A stretch of DNA of 64,000 nt from Aquamicrobium sp. (GTDB taxonomy: Bacteria; Pseudomonadota; Alphaproteobacteria; Rhizobiales; Rhizobiaceae), in assembly GCA_019739225.1 (NCBI GenBank), contig JAHHDT010000005.1:620001-684000 (forward strand), read 5' to 3'. Shown here one piece after another: positions 10,399-19,101 of the stretch (within the stretch, counting starts at the first letter, position 1; each line of letters begins with the position of its first letter). The notes below the pieces were generated by a model, which had not been told where the DNA came from, did no database searches, and saw only the letters and a list, made by a program, of their open reading frames with translations. The translations under genes were made by a program, and so were the position numbers.

Positions 10399-11577
10399 TC
10401 AGTTGGCCCCGTGTAGCGGGTCCTTCACCTCCGGAATTTCGTGGATGATGACGTTCTGCAGCTTGCCGTCAACCTCCTGCACCTCGCGGATATAGACGGT
10501 CTGCACGACATCGCGCGTTTCCGGGTCGATGCTCATCGGGCCGCGCGGGCTCTGCCACGACATGCCCTTGGCGGCCTCGACCAGCGCGTCGCCGGACGCG
10601 TCGCCTTCGGTCGCCTTCAGCGCCTCGTAGATCAGATGCATGCCGTCATAGCCGCCGATCGAGAACAGGTCGGGGCTGCGGCCGTTGTTGGCAGCGTGAT
10701 AGCCGTCGACATATTCCTTGTTGAGCGGGTCGTCGCGTTCGAGCGTGTAATGGAAGGTCGTGATGATGCCGCGCGCATTTTCGCCCATGCTTTCCAGCGC
10801 CTCGGGATGGGTCAGCTCGCCCTGCGCGAAGATTTTCGTGTCCGGCGGAGCCAGCCCGCGATCCGCGAGCGCCTTGCCGATTGCCGCCGGCTGCGCGCCG
10901 CCCGGCACGAAGATGTAGACGGCTTCCGGATTGGCGTCGCGGACGCGCTGTACATAGGCCGAGAAATCGGGATTGGCGACCGGGGTGCGGTCAGAGCCGA
11001 CGATCTCGCCGCCGGCCTCGGTAAAGCCCTTGGAAAACGAGCTCTCGGCATCATGGCCCGGGCCGTAGTCGGAAACCAGCGTATAGGCCTGCTTGATCCC
11101 AGCCTCGTTGAAAGCCCACTGGCCGAAGGCATAGTTGAGCTGTGGAATCGTGACCGAGGTGCGCACGATGTAGGGCGACTGCTCGGTGACGATGGACGTG
11201 GCGGCGTTCATCACCACCATCAGCTTCTGCGCCTCGTCGGCGATCGGGGCCGCACCCAGCGCTTCAGGCGTCAGCGCGAAGCCCGCCAGGATGTCGACGC
11301 CGTCGCGCACGACCAGCTCCTGCGCCATGCGCTGCGCGACGTCGGGTGCTGGGCCGCCGGTATCGCGCTTGATGATTTCGATCTTCTTGCCGGCAACCTC
11401 GTCGCCATGCTTGGAAATGTAGAGGTCGATGCCGGCCTGGAGCTGGTTGGCGGCGTCCGCGAATGGCCCGGAATAGGGCAGGATGACGCCGATCTTGACG
11501 GTTTCCTGAGCCAGTGCCGTGCTCGACCAGGCAAGGCCGAGCCCGAGCAATGTCGCCGCTGCTGCTTTGTTCAACAT
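10399..11577 (-). CDS. ABC transporter substrate-binding protein, LivK/amide-type
   Basis: 392-residue periplasmic binding protein (peripla_BP_6 family). The signal peptide (MLNKAAAATLL to ALAQE, about 23 residues) precedes TVKIGVILPYSGPFAD, the typical family start. The ATG at 11577 is chosen because GGAGG lies 8 bases upstream; a second ATG six bases earlier has only 2 bases of spacing. Segments such as FVPGGAQPAAIGKAL and GGYDGMHLIYEALKAT fit the second lobe. Two TGTATACA palindromes lie in its 289-base upstream gap, which suggests shared control with purU and the O-demethylase. The ligand is unknown. Confidence 0.9.
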   Translation of the reverse strand: MLNKAAAATLLGLGLAWSSTALAQETVKIGVILPYSGPFADAANQLQAGIDLYISKHGDEVAGKKIEIIKRDTGGPAPDVAQRMAQELVVRDGVDILAGFALTPEALGAAPIADEAQKLMVVMNAATSIVTEQSPYIVRTSVTIPQLNYAFGQWAFNEAGIKQAYTLVSDYGPGHDAESSFSKGFTEAGGEIVGSDRTPVANPDFSAYVQRVRDANPEAVYIFVPGGAQPAAIGKALADRGLAPPDTKIFAQGELTHPEALESMGENARGIITTFHYTLERDDPLNKEYVDGYHAANNGRSPDLFSIGGYDGMHLIYEALKATEGDASGDALVEAAKGMSWQSPRGPMSIDPETRDVVQTVYIREVQEVDGKLQNVIIHEIPEVKDPLHGAN

Positions 11578-11650
11578 GCGCATTTCCTCCCTTTTTGTTG
11601 CCTTGCAACGCGCTCGTTCGCGCGCGGCAGCGGCTCCTCCGGGGATGAAG

Positions 11651-11658
11651 TGTATACA
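11651..11658. promoter_or_regulatory. TGTATACA operator candidate 1 (upstream of the liv binding protein)
   Basis: A perfect TGTATACA palindrome 74 bases upstream of the binding-protein start. It is one of four identical sites within 1.3 kb, all outside genes. Palindromes with a GTATAC core are typical of GntR-superfamily operators; no GntR gene is in the window. Confidence 0.6.
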
Positions 11659-11837
11659 TCGTTTGCGCGTTCGCAATAGGCATTCCGGGCAGCGACGGTT
11701 TCCATCCCGCCGTATGCGGCGCGCTTCGCTGTCGTTCAGGCGAATGCGTGAAAGGAGTTTTTGCAGATCGGTCGCCAGTGCTCACCGGCGTGCGCGCTGG
11801 CGGAACATGAACCAAAGCAATTGGGTCTGCGCTCGCA

Positions 11838-11845
11838 TGTATACA
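11838..11845. promoter_or_regulatory. TGTATACA operator candidate 2 (purU/liv gap)
   Basis: A second perfect TGTATACA, 22 bases past the purU stop codon and 261 bases upstream of the liv binding-protein start. With site 1 it could support looping or cooperative repression of the transporter operon. Confidence 0.5.
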
Positions 11846-11866
11846 CTGAAATCCAGTGCGGCGCCC

Positions 11867-12736
11867 TTATTCGGGGAATACGATAGTCTTCGTGCCGTTC
11901 AGCAGCACCCGGTCCTCCAGGTGCGACCGGACGGCCCGCGCCAGCACGCGTCGTTCGATGTCGCGCCCCTTGCGCACCAGCTCTTCCGGGCTGTCGCGGT
12001 GGCTGATGCGCTCGATGTCCTGCTCGATGATCGGCCCCTCGTCGAGATCGCCGGTGACGTAGTGCGCGGTGGCGCCGATCAGCTTCACGCCGCGCTCGTG
12101 CGCCTGATGGTAGGGTTTCGCGCCCTTGAAGCCGGGCAGGAACGAGTGATGGATGTTGATGCAGCGGCCCGCAAGCCTTGCGGAAAGCTCGCTCGACAGA
12201 ACCTGCATGTAGCGGGCGAGCACGACGAGGTCGATCTGCTCGCTATCGATGATCTCGATCAGTTTCGCTTCCTGCTCGGGCTTGGTCTCTTTCGTCACCG
12301 GCAGGAAGTGGAAAGGCACGCCTTCGAACGACAGGTCTGCATAGGTCTCGCGCGGATAGTTGGAAACGATCCCGCGCACGTCCATCGCCAGTTCGCCGAT
12401 GCGCCAGCGGTAAAGCAGATCGGCAAGACAATGGTCGAAGCGCGAGGCCATCAGCAGCACGCGCCGGCGTGCGCCCTGTACGCTCAGGGACCACTTCATG
12501 CCGAATTGCGCCATGACCGGTTCGAGCGCCTGTCGCGCTGCATCCTCGGCGATCGAGTCCGAGGCGCCCCGGAAGACGACCCGCGAGAAGAACTGTCCGG
12601 TTCCGGCGTCGTCGAATTGCTGCAGGTCGAGGATGTCGCCGCCCAGCTCGAAGATCGCCTTGGATAGCGCGGCGACGATGCCGGCCCGGTTGGCGCAGTA
12701 GGCCGTAAGCACAAGGGCGGGGTTTTGCGCGGTCAT
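11867..12736 (-). CDS. purU: Formyltetrahydrofolate deformylase
   Basis: 289-residue enzyme hydrolysing 10-formyl-THF to formate and THF. It has an N-terminal ACT domain (about 10-85; [20 protein letters not shown]) and a C-terminal formyltransferase-like hydrolase domain with the catalytic set seen as [20 protein letters not shown] (Asn, His) and [19 protein letters not shown] (His, Asp). The start at 12736 has GGAG 7 bases upstream; the ATG at 12742 is too close to it. It is divergent from a THF-dependent O-demethylase and a MetF-like reductase. In that context it probably releases surplus C1 units as formate and restores free THF for demethylation rather than serving purine synthesis. Confidence 0.95.
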   Translation of the reverse strand: MTAQNPALVLTAYCANRAGIVAALSKAIFELGGDILDLQQFDDAGTGQFFSRVVFRGASDSIAEDAARQALEPVMAQFGMKWSLSVQGARRRVLLMASRFDHCLADLLYRWRIGELAMDVRGIVSNYPRETYADLSFEGVPFHFLPVTKETKPEQEAKLIEIIDSEQIDLVVLARYMQVLSSELSARLAGRCINIHHSFLPGFKGAKPYHQAHERGVKLIGATAHYVTGDLDEGPIIEQDIERISHRDSPEELVRKGRDIERRVLARAVRSHLEDRVLLNGTKTIVFPE

Positions 12737-12772
12737 TCTCATACTCCGGTTCAGTCTCGTTGGTTCGGCGGG

Positions 12773-12780
12773 TGTATACA
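12773..12780. promoter_or_regulatory. TGTATACA operator candidate 3 (purU promoter)
   Basis: A perfect TGTATACA lying 37 bases upstream of the purU start, where a bound repressor would overlap the promoter. Same wording as the sites at 11651, 11838 and 12952. Confidence 0.6.
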
Positions 12781-12951
12781 GCGCCGGTCCGGATCGCGAC
12801 TGTCTTTTATCGCCAAGGCCGACGTCGAGGACGTTGGTGAGGCCCTTATGTCCTTTGAGGCGGAGGCTGAAAAGCCCCGGCGGGCAGCATGCGGGAATTT
12901 GGCGCGGTTGGCAGCCGAAGATCCTCTTGCAATCGATCGGGGCATGCGCAA

Positions 12952-12959
12952 TGTATACA
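12952..12959. promoter_or_regulatory. TGTATACA operator candidate 4 (O-demethylase promoter)
   Basis: A perfect TGTATACA within AATGTATACAA, 29 bases upstream of the demethylase ATG and thus near its promoter or transcript start. It closes the set of four sites around the divergent purU/demethylase region. Confidence 0.6.
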
Positions 12960-12987
12960 ACAACGCTAACCGATGGGAGGATCGATC

Positions 12988-14403
12988 ATGGCGGAATCCA
13001 GCCTTGAAGCCGTATTGCGCAAGAATGGCAGCGCCGTTGACCTGCTGCGCAACTCGAAAATCGGCATGTATGTATACCCTGTCGTGGCGCCGGAGTTTTC
13101 CAACTGGCGCGACGAGCAGCGGGCATGGCGCGAATCGGCGGTGCTTTTCGATCAGTCGCACCACATGGACGAGCTGATCGTTGAGGGGCCGGATGCGGAG
13201 AAATTCCTCGCACACCACGGCATCAACTCATTCTCCAATTTCGGCCTGAACCGCGCCAAGCATTTCGTTCCAGTGACGCCGAACGGCCACGTGATCGGCG
13301 ACCAGATCATTTTCAGGGAACGCGAGGACAAGTTCATCCTTGTCGGGCGCGCACCGACCGCCAACTGGCTGCAGTTCTGCGCTGCCTATGGCGAGTGGAA
13401 CGTGCGGCTCAGGCACGACCCGCGCTCCAATTCGCGGCCCGAGGGCGAGCGCGTGCTGCGCACCCACTACCGCTACCAGATCCAGGGGCCCGAAGCGCCG
13501 AAGATTTTCGAGAAGCTCAACCGCGGGCCGATCCCGGAGATCAAGTTCTTCCATGTCGACTGGATCAATGTCGGCTCCAAGCGCGTGCAGGCGCTGCGCC
13601 ATGGCATGTCCGGCGCGCCGGGCCTGGAAATCTGGGGTCCTTACGAGGACAAGAGTTATATCCTGTCCTGCATCCTCGAGGCGGCGAAGGAGGCCGGCGT
13701 CGATCTCGTGCGCTGCGGCAGCCGTGCCTACTCGACCAACACGCTGGAATCCGGCTGGATCCCGTCGCCGCTGCCGGGCATCTACACCGGCGACGGCATG
13801 CTCAAGGCCTATCGCGAATGGCTCGGCGCCGACAGCTACGAGGCGATCGGCTCGATCGGCGGCAGCTTCGTGTCGGACAAGATCGAGGACTACTACGTCA
13901 ATCCGTTCGAGCTCGGCTACGACTTCTATATCGGCTGGAAGAAGGATGACTTCATCGGCAAGGCCGCTCTGGAAAAGATGAAGGGTGCGAAGAACCGCAA
14001 GAAGGTGACCTTCGAATGGAATGCGGAAGATGTGGTCGAGGTGATCGCGTCGGCGTTCCGGCCGGGCGAGGACCATTACAAGTGGATCGATTTCCCGCAG
14101 CCGAACTATGCGTCATCGAGTGCGGATATGGTCACGCGCGACGGCAAAATGGTCGGCATGTCGATGTTCAATGGCTACAGCTACAACGAGCGCTGCCTGC
14201 TGTCGCTGGGCGTCGTCGACCAGGATGTCCAGGAAGGCGATGTGCTGACGATGATCTGGGGAGAGCCCGACGGGGGCAGCGGCAAGACTTCCACCGAGCG
14301 CCACAAGCAGGCCGAAATTCGCGTCCGCGTTTCGCCGACACCTTATGCGCGCGAGGCGCGCGAGAACTACGCGGATAGCTGGCGCACACGCAAGGCGGGC
14401 TGA
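12988..14403 (+). CDS. Tetrahydrofolate-dependent aromatic O-demethylase (LigM/DesA family)
   Basis: 471-residue protein of the GcvT/aminomethyltransferase fold. Segments YVYPVVAPEFSNWR, AVLFDQSHHM, FVPVTPNGHVIGD, RHGMSGAPGLEIWGPY and NTLESGWIPSPLPGIYTGD match what I remember of vanillate/3-O-methylgallate demethylase LigM and syringate demethylase DesA of Sphingobium SYK-6. Those enzymes move the methyl of a methoxy-aromatic acid to THF, giving the phenol and 5-methyl-THF. The ATG at 12988 follows GGGAGG by 7 bases; an ATG 15 bases earlier lies before that site. A MetF-like gene and gallate-pathway genes follow, which supports the role. The substrate (vanillate, syringate, 3-O-methylgallate or another methoxy-arene) is not resolved. 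Confidence 0.85.
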   Translation: MAESSLEAVLRKNGSAVDLLRNSKIGMYVYPVVAPEFSNWRDEQRAWRESAVLFDQSHHMDELIVEGPDAEKFLAHHGINSFSNFGLNRAKHFVPVTPNGHVIGDQIIFREREDKFILVGRAPTANWLQFCAAYGEWNVRLRHDPRSNSRPEGERVLRTHYRYQIQGPEAPKIFEKLNRGPIPEIKFFHVDWINVGSKRVQALRHGMSGAPGLEIWGPYEDKSYILSCILEAAKEAGVDLVRCGSRAYSTNTLESGWIPSPLPGIYTGDGMLKAYREWLGADSYEAIGSIGGSFVSDKIEDYYVNPFELGYDFYIGWKKDDFIGKAALEKMKGAKNRKKVTFEWNAEDVVEVIASAFRPGEDHYKWIDFPQPNYASSSADMVTRDGKMVGMSMFNGYSYNERCLLSLGVVDQDVQEGDVLTMIWGEPDGGSGKTSTERHKQAEIRVRVSPTPYAREARENYADSWRTRKAG

Positions 14404-14503
14404 CGGCTCGCTTTCGGGAACTGATGCGAGGCGGCCCGGTTTCGCGCCCCTCGCATCATTTCGAAAGGTGCGTGACGCAAGCGGTCAAGGGCAGGAGAAG
14501 CTT

Positions 14504-15430
14504 ATGGCGTGGTTGGAGCGTTTCGGGGCCGGACGTGGCGGGTCGGAGACTTCGAATGTGCCGCTGGCAAAGATGCTCGCGAACCATTCAATCGAGGTCA
14601 TGCCGCGCACGGCCGCCAAGATCGATGATTTCCGCGCACTTCTGCCAGCGGGCACCCGAATCTACGTCGCCCATATCGAGGGCACGCCGATAGACGACAT
14701 GGTTGCCACGGCGCGGCGGCTTCGCGACGGTGGCTTTGCCGCGATGCCGCATCTGCCGGCGCGCGCCATTCGCGATACGGCCGAGCTGGAGCAATGGCTA
14801 AGGCGCTACCGCGACGAGGCTGGCGTGGAGGAAGCGCTTCTCCTCGCAGGGGGCATGGCGAAACCAGCCGGCGATCTTCATAGCTCCATCGATATGCTCA
14901 AGACCGGCCTGTTTGACCGTCTTGGCTTTCGGCGCCTGCATGTGGCGGGCCACCCGGAAGGTAATGCCGACATCGATCCGGATGGCTCCAGCGCCGAGGC
15001 CGACAAGGCACTGTTGTGGAAGCAGTCATACAGCGAACGCACGGATGCCGAGATGGCGATCGTGACCCAGTTCGCGTTCGACGCGAAGCCGGTCATCGCC
15101 TGGGCGGAGCGGCTTCGCGGCGCCGGCGTCACCATGCCCATTCATGTCGGCGTCGCGGGGCCGGCCAAGCTGCAGACGCTCATCAAATACGCGGTCGCAT
15201 GCGGCGTCGGCCCATCGCTGAAGGTTCTGCAGCGGCGCGCGCTGGATGTGTCGAGGCTGATGCTGCCCTACGAGCCGGACGAGGTCGTGACCGCACTGGC
15301 GGCCTATGGCGCCGCAGGCCCGGATAGCCTGATCGAGCGTATCCATATCTTCCCGCTGGGAGGCATCAAGGCAGCGGCGGACTGGGCTCGCGAAAGGCGC
15401 AATGCGATCCAGCCAGCACTGGCCGGATAG
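14504..15430 (+). CDS. metF: Methylenetetrahydrofolate reductase-like protein
   Basis: 308-residue TIM-barrel protein of the MetF family, somewhat divergent from housekeeping MetF. EVMPRTAAKIDDF, GGFAAMPHLPAR, LLLAGGMAKPAGDLHSS and TQFAFDAKPVIAWAERLRGAGV correspond to the usual substrate/FAD segments. It should interconvert 5-methyl-THF and 5,10-methylene-THF; beside a THF-dependent demethylase the useful direction is oxidation of 5-methyl-THF to recycle the cofactor. ATG at 14504 follows GCAGGAG. Known demethylation clusters (SYK-6 ligM region, dicamba dmt clusters) also carry a dedicated metF. FolD is not in the window. Confidence 0.85.
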   Translation: MAWLERFGAGRGGSETSNVPLAKMLANHSIEVMPRTAAKIDDFRALLPAGTRIYVAHIEGTPIDDMVATARRLRDGGFAAMPHLPARAIRDTAELEQWLRRYRDEAGVEEALLLAGGMAKPAGDLHSSIDMLKTGLFDRLGFRRLHVAGHPEGNADIDPDGSSAEADKALLWKQSYSERTDAEMAIVTQFAFDAKPVIAWAERLRGAGVTMPIHVGVAGPAKLQTLIKYAVACGVGPSLKVLQRRALDVSRLMLPYEPDEVVTALAAYGAAGPDSLIERIHIFPLGGIKAAADWARERRNAIQPALAG

Positions 15431-15538
15431 AGCGGCTCTGTCCGGGCAGGCGACAGACGCCGCACCGGCCTCTATCATGAGCATCGCATGCCGGGGGAAA
15501 TAGTATTCCCGGTAAGCCGGCATCGAGGGAGGACTGGA

Positions 15539-16270
15539 ATGACTGCAAGGACTGCGCTGGTCGTCAGCGCGCATTCTGCCGATTTCGTCTGGCGCTGCGG
15601 CGGCGCGATCGCACTGCATGCACAGAAGGGCGTCGCGGTGACGGTGGTGTGCCTTTCCTACGGCGAGCGCGGCGAAAGCGCCAAGCTGTGGAAGCAGGAC
15701 GGCATGACGCTGGAAAAGGTCAAGGCCGGGCGGCGGCTGGAGGCCGAGAACGCGGCAAAGGCCCTCGGCGTTCATGACATCCAGTTTTTCGATTGCGGAG
15801 ACTATCCGCTGGAACTCGACCGCGAGCAGCGGTTCCGTCTTGTCGACGTGATCCGCAAGGTGCAGCCTGATTTCATGCTGTCGCACTCGCTGGAAGACCC
15901 CTACAACACCGACCACCCCTATGCGACGCGCGTGGCGCTCGAATGCAGGATGGTTGCGCAGGCCTGGGGGCATAACCCTGGCGAAAACGTGCTGGGTGCC
16001 CCGCAGCTCTATCTGTTCGAGCCGCACCAGACCGAGCAGTGCAACTGGAAGCCTGACACCATTCTCGACATCACCGATGTGTGGGACAGGAAGAAGGCGG
16101 CTATCGAGTGCATGGAAGGCCAGCAGCATCTGTGGGACTACTACACAAACGTGGCCCAGAACCGCGCCAACCAGTTCCGGCGCAATTCCGGCGGGCAGGC
16201 AGGCGGGCGCGAGGCAAAGTATGCCGAGGCCTTCCAGTCCATCTTCCCGCGAACCGTGGATGAGTTGTGA
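15539..16270 (+). CDS. galB: 4-oxalomesaconate hydratase, GalB-like (PIG-L family)
   Basis: 243-residue PIG-L/LmbE-fold zinc protein. The family metal motif usually written AHPDD appears here as [13 protein letters not shown], the form I associate with GalB of Pseudomonas putida, and the second metal-ligand segment is [11 protein letters not shown]. GalB hydrates 4-oxalomesaconate to 4-carboxy-4-hydroxy-2-oxoadipate in gallate and protocatechuate 4,5-cleavage. The assignment is strengthened by the directly following aldolase and tautomerase of the same pathway. GAGGGAGGA precedes the ATG. The next gene overlaps by ATGA. Confidence 0.85.
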   Translation: MTARTALVVSAHSADFVWRCGGAIALHAQKGVAVTVVCLSYGERGESAKLWKQDGMTLEKVKAGRRLEAENAAKALGVHDIQFFDCGDYPLELDREQRFRLVDVIRKVQPDFMLSHSLEDPYNTDHPYATRVALECRMVAQAWGHNPGENVLGAPQLYLFEPHQTEQCNWKPDTILDITDVWDRKKAAIECMEGQQHLWDYYTNVAQNRANQFRRNSGGQAGGREAKYAEAFQSIFPRTVDEL

Positions 16271-16944
16271 TGAGTGGAGTGGTGGTCAGGAACATCGAGC
16301 GTACAGACGCGGATCTCGTTGGCGGGCTGGGCAAGTGCGGCGTTGCCACGGTGCACGAGGCGATGGGCCGAAAGGGCCTGATGCGGCCGTTTATGCGGCC
16401 GATCTATGCCGGCGCGCGGATCGCGGGTTCCGCCGTGACGGTCTCGGTCCCTCCGGGCGATAACTGGATGATCCATGTCGCCGTGGAGGAGTGCCAGGAG
16501 GGCGACATCCTCGTCGTCGCGCCGACCAGCCCGTGTGAAGACGGCTATTTCGGCGAATTGCTCGCGCGCTCGCTGATGGCGCGAGGCGTGCGCGGGCTCG
16601 TGATCGAGGCCGGCGTGCGCGACGTGCGCGAACTGACCGAGATCGGCTTTCCGGTGTGGTCACGGGCGGTCTCGGCGCAGGGCACGGTCAAGGAAACGCT
16701 GGGATCGGTCAATGTGCCGATCGTCTGCGCGGGCGCGCTTGTCAATCCGGGCGATGTGGTCGTCGCCGACGATGACGGTGTCTGCGTGGTGCCGCGCGGC
16801 GAGGCAAAAGAAGCCCTCGATGCCAGCCTTGCGCGCGAAGCGAAGGAAGCCGAGGTGCGCGAGCGGCTGATGGCCGGCGAACTCGGCCTCGACATCTACG
16901 GCATGCGCGAGAAGCTCGCCGCCAAGGGCCTGAAATATGTCTGA
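16267..16944 (+). CDS. galC: 4-carboxy-4-hydroxy-2-oxoadipate aldolase (RraA-like; GalC/LigK)
   Basis: 225-residue class II aldolase of the RraA-like fold. The segment [22 protein letters not shown] holds the Arg-Asp pair of this aldolase family, and [19 protein letters not shown] the usual C-terminal loop. It cleaves 4-carboxy-4-hydroxy-2-oxoadipate to pyruvate and oxaloacetate and often decarboxylates oxaloacetate. It overlaps galB (4 bases) and galD (8 bases), so the three are translated as one unit. A general RraA-type protein is the alternative, but the neighbours argue against it. Confidence 0.88.
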   Translation: MMSGVVVRNIERTDADLVGGLGKCGVATVHEAMGRKGLMRPFMRPIYAGARIAGSAVTVSVPPGDNWMIHVAVEECQEGDILVVAPTSPCEDGYFGELLARSLMARGVRGLVIEAGVRDVRELTEIGFPVWSRAVSAQGTVKETLGSVNVPIVCAGALVNPGDVVVADDDGVCVVPRGEAKEALDASLAREAKEAEVRERLMAGELGLDIYGMREKLAAKGLKYV

Positions 16945-17998
16945 CAACGGTGTCCGCTGCATGTGGATGCGCGGCGGCACGTCGAAGGGTGGATACTTTC
17001 TCGCGTCGGACCTGCCGGCCGACCCGGCGGCTCGCGATGCGTTTCTCCTGCGCGTGATGGGCTCGCCCGACCCGCGCCAGATCGATGGCATGGGTGGGGC
17101 CGATCCGCTGACCTCGAAGGTCGCGGTGGTCAGGAAGTCGGCGCGTCCGGGCGTCGATGTCGACTATCTGTTCCTGCAGGTCTTCGTCGACAGGCCTGTT
17201 GTCACCGACGCGCAGAATTGCGGCAACATCCTCGCCGGGGTCGCTCCCTTCGCCATCGAGCGTGGGCTGGTGCCGGCCCGAGATGGCGGGACGGACGTGC
17301 GCATCTTCATGGAAAACACCGGCCAGGTGGCGGTGGCGTCTGTTACCACGCCTGGAGGTGCGGTGACCTATGAGGGCGACGCGCGCATCGACGGTGTGCC
17401 GGGCACGTCGGCTGCCGTGCCCATCCTGTTTGAGGACACGGCCGGTTCGTCCTGCGGCGCTCTGCTGCCGACCGGCAACGCTGTGGACGAGATCGACGGC
17501 ATCCCCGTCACGCTTATCGACAACGGCATGCCATGTATCGTGCTGAGCGCACAGGATTTTGGTATCACCGGTTATGAGGAGCCGGCCGAGCTGGAAGCGA
17601 ACGCGGCGCTACGCCAGAAGCTGGAAACGATCCGTCTCAAGGCAGGGCCGATGATGAACCTTGGCGATGTCGCGCAGAAATCGGTGCCGAAGCTGACGCT
17701 TGTCGCACCGCCGCGCAACGGCGGCGCGATCTCGACGCGCACCTTCATTCCCCACCGCTGCCACTCGTCCATCGGCGTGCTCGGCGCCGTCAGCGTTGCC
17801 ACCGCATGCCTGTTGCCGGGGAGCCCCGCTGCGGCCCTTGCCAATGTCGGGGAGGACGGCCACCGACGCGCGCTGTCAATAGAGCACCCGACCGGCGAAA
17901 TGACCGTGCTGGCGACGCTCGACGACAGCGGGGCGGTGGTGTCGGCCGCCATCCTGCGATCGGCACGCAAGTTGTTCGACGGCATGGTGTTTGGTTGA
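16937..17998 (+). CDS. galD: 4-oxalomesaconate tautomerase (PrpF family; GalD)
   Basis: 353-residue protein of the PrpF/DAP-epimerase-like fold, beginning with [14 protein letters not shown], the family hallmark. [16 protein letters not shown] and [19 protein letters not shown] are the other conserved blocks. GalD isomerises the keto form of 4-oxalomesaconate to the enol form used by GalB. Start ATG at 16937 overlaps the aldolase. No ring-cleavage dioxygenase (GalA, LigAB, DesZ type) is present in the window, so the upper step must be encoded elsewhere. Confidence 0.88.
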   Translation: MSDNGVRCMWMRGGTSKGGYFLASDLPADPAARDAFLLRVMGSPDPRQIDGMGGADPLTSKVAVVRKSARPGVDVDYLFLQVFVDRPVVTDAQNCGNILAGVAPFAIERGLVPARDGGTDVRIFMENTGQVAVASVTTPGGAVTYEGDARIDGVPGTSAAVPILFEDTAGSSCGALLPTGNAVDEIDGIPVTLIDNGMPCIVLSAQDFGITGYEEPAELEANAALRQKLETIRLKAGPMMNLGDVAQKSVPKLTLVAPPRNGGAISTRTFIPHRCHSSIGVLGAVSVATACLLPGSPAAALANVGEDGHRRALSIEHPTGEMTVLATLDDSGAVVSAAILRSARKLFDGMVFG

Positions 17999-18016
17999 AT
18001 TCGAGCGCTATCGTGT

Positions 18017-19009
18017 TCAGCCGTTTTCAGGCAGCAGAGAGCGCAGGCCCTTGATGTTCTTCTTCACGTAATCCGGCCCGAAATGCAGCGCGATGGCGCT
18101 GTGCATTATGTGGGCGAACTCGTCGAGCCGCTCGCCGACCCGGAACCACGGCCCGGCGACGGTGATCGCAAACACCCGGTCGCCGAAGACGATCGGCAGG
18201 CCGATGCCGCCGAGATCGGGCGTGAAGGCCGACGAGCTGACGAACCAGCCCCGATTGAGCGACTGACGGATGCTGGTCTCGACCGCTTCGATGCTCATCG
18301 GTGTGCCTTCGCCGTAGCGCTTGAATACCGCCTTTCGCAGAAGCGTGGCCTGCTGTGCCGGCGGCAACTGGCTGATGATCGCCTGGCCGGTTGCCGTCCC
18401 GTGAAGCGGAACGCGCGTGCCGACGCTGGCCGTATAGCGCACCGACGCCTTCGATTCGATAACCTCGAGAAAGATCGCATGCTGGCCGCTGGGGGCCGCG
18501 ATCCACACCGTCTCGCCGGTACGCTTTGCCAGGTCTTTGAGCAGGTTCAGCAGGGCTTCCGGCAAGGGTTCGGCGGCCGCGACCTCCTGTGCCAGCGTCA
18601 GCCAGCGCGGCGTCGGGTAGAAACGCCCGCGCGCTTCCGGCTCGTAGAGGAAGCCGCGCGCCACCAGCGTGGACAACAGGTTGAACGTGCTGGAGCGCGG
18701 CCAGCCGAAATGCTGCGATACCTCCGCCAGGCTGGCCGCCTTCTTCTGTTCGGCAAAAAACTCCAGCAGATCCAGTACGTTGGCTGCCTGTTTGACCAGC
18801 ATTAGCAACGTCCCGTGTTTGAGGGGTTTCGGGGCGTGAACGGCCTGCGCGGAGTTGCCCGCCACCTCTGGTGACTCCACGTTTTCATGAAGATCGTAGG
18901 AGTTTACGGCGCTGTTGTCCATCAGTGTGGACTCATTCATCACGATTGCCCCGCGAAAGCCGGCAAACGGCATCCATCGTCGATTTTGAATTGACTTGCG
19001 CGAACTCAT
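18017..19009 (-). CDS. IclR-family transcriptional regulator
   Basis: 330 residues if the first ATG is used. The conserved part begins near residue 70 with a winged helix-turn-helix (VLDLLEFFAEQKKAASLAEVSQHFGWPRSSTFNLLSTL) followed by the IclR ligand-binding domain (VRYTASVGTRVPLHGTATGQA). The N-terminal 65 residues are unusual and low in similarity to the family; internal starts at 18940 or 18922 are possible because no start has a clear ribosome site. It is divergent from the CoA-transferase operon and faces galD. It probably regulates the divergent CoA cluster, perhaps also the gal genes. Confidence 0.88.
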   Translation of the reverse strand: MSSRKSIQNRRWMPFAGFRGAIVMNESTLMDNSAVNSYDLHENVESPEVAGNSAQAVHAPKPLKHGTLLMLVKQAANVLDLLEFFAEQKKAASLAEVSQHFGWPRSSTFNLLSTLVARGFLYEPEARGRFYPTPRWLTLAQEVAAAEPLPEALLNLLKDLAKRTGETVWIAAPSGQHAIFLEVIESKASVRYTASVGTRVPLHGTATGQAIISQLPPAQQATLLRKAVFKRYGEGTPMSIEAVETSIRQSLNRGWFVSSSAFTPDLGGIGLPIVFGDRVFAITVAGPWFRVGERLDEFAHIMHSAIALHFGPDYVKKNIKGLRSLLPENG

Positions 19010-19055
19010 ACGGCTAACTGTCCATAGAATAGGACAGATTGTCCATATATATGAA
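18991..19055. promoter_or_regulatory. Divergent promoter with CTGTCC-N8-GGACAG operator
   Basis: A plus-strand promoter-like pair TTGACT (18991-18996), 17 bases, CTAACT (19014-19019) leads into a perfect inverted repeat CTGTCC-ATAGAATA-GGACAG (19018-19037). A nearly palindromic TCCATATATATGAA follows at 19042-19055. Both lie between the IclR gene and the CoA-transferase gene and would cover the start of the latter's transcript, as expected for an IclR operator. Confidence 0.5.
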
Positions 19056-19101
19056 TAAGCAGCGAGGAGCTTCCCGAAAGGGTTGGCTGCGGAGGAGGCA
19101 A

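Noticed and set aside
13071-13078. TGTATACC inside the O-demethylase gene
   Set aside because: It encodes the conserved residues YVYP of the family; the similarity to the upstream operators is explained by coding.
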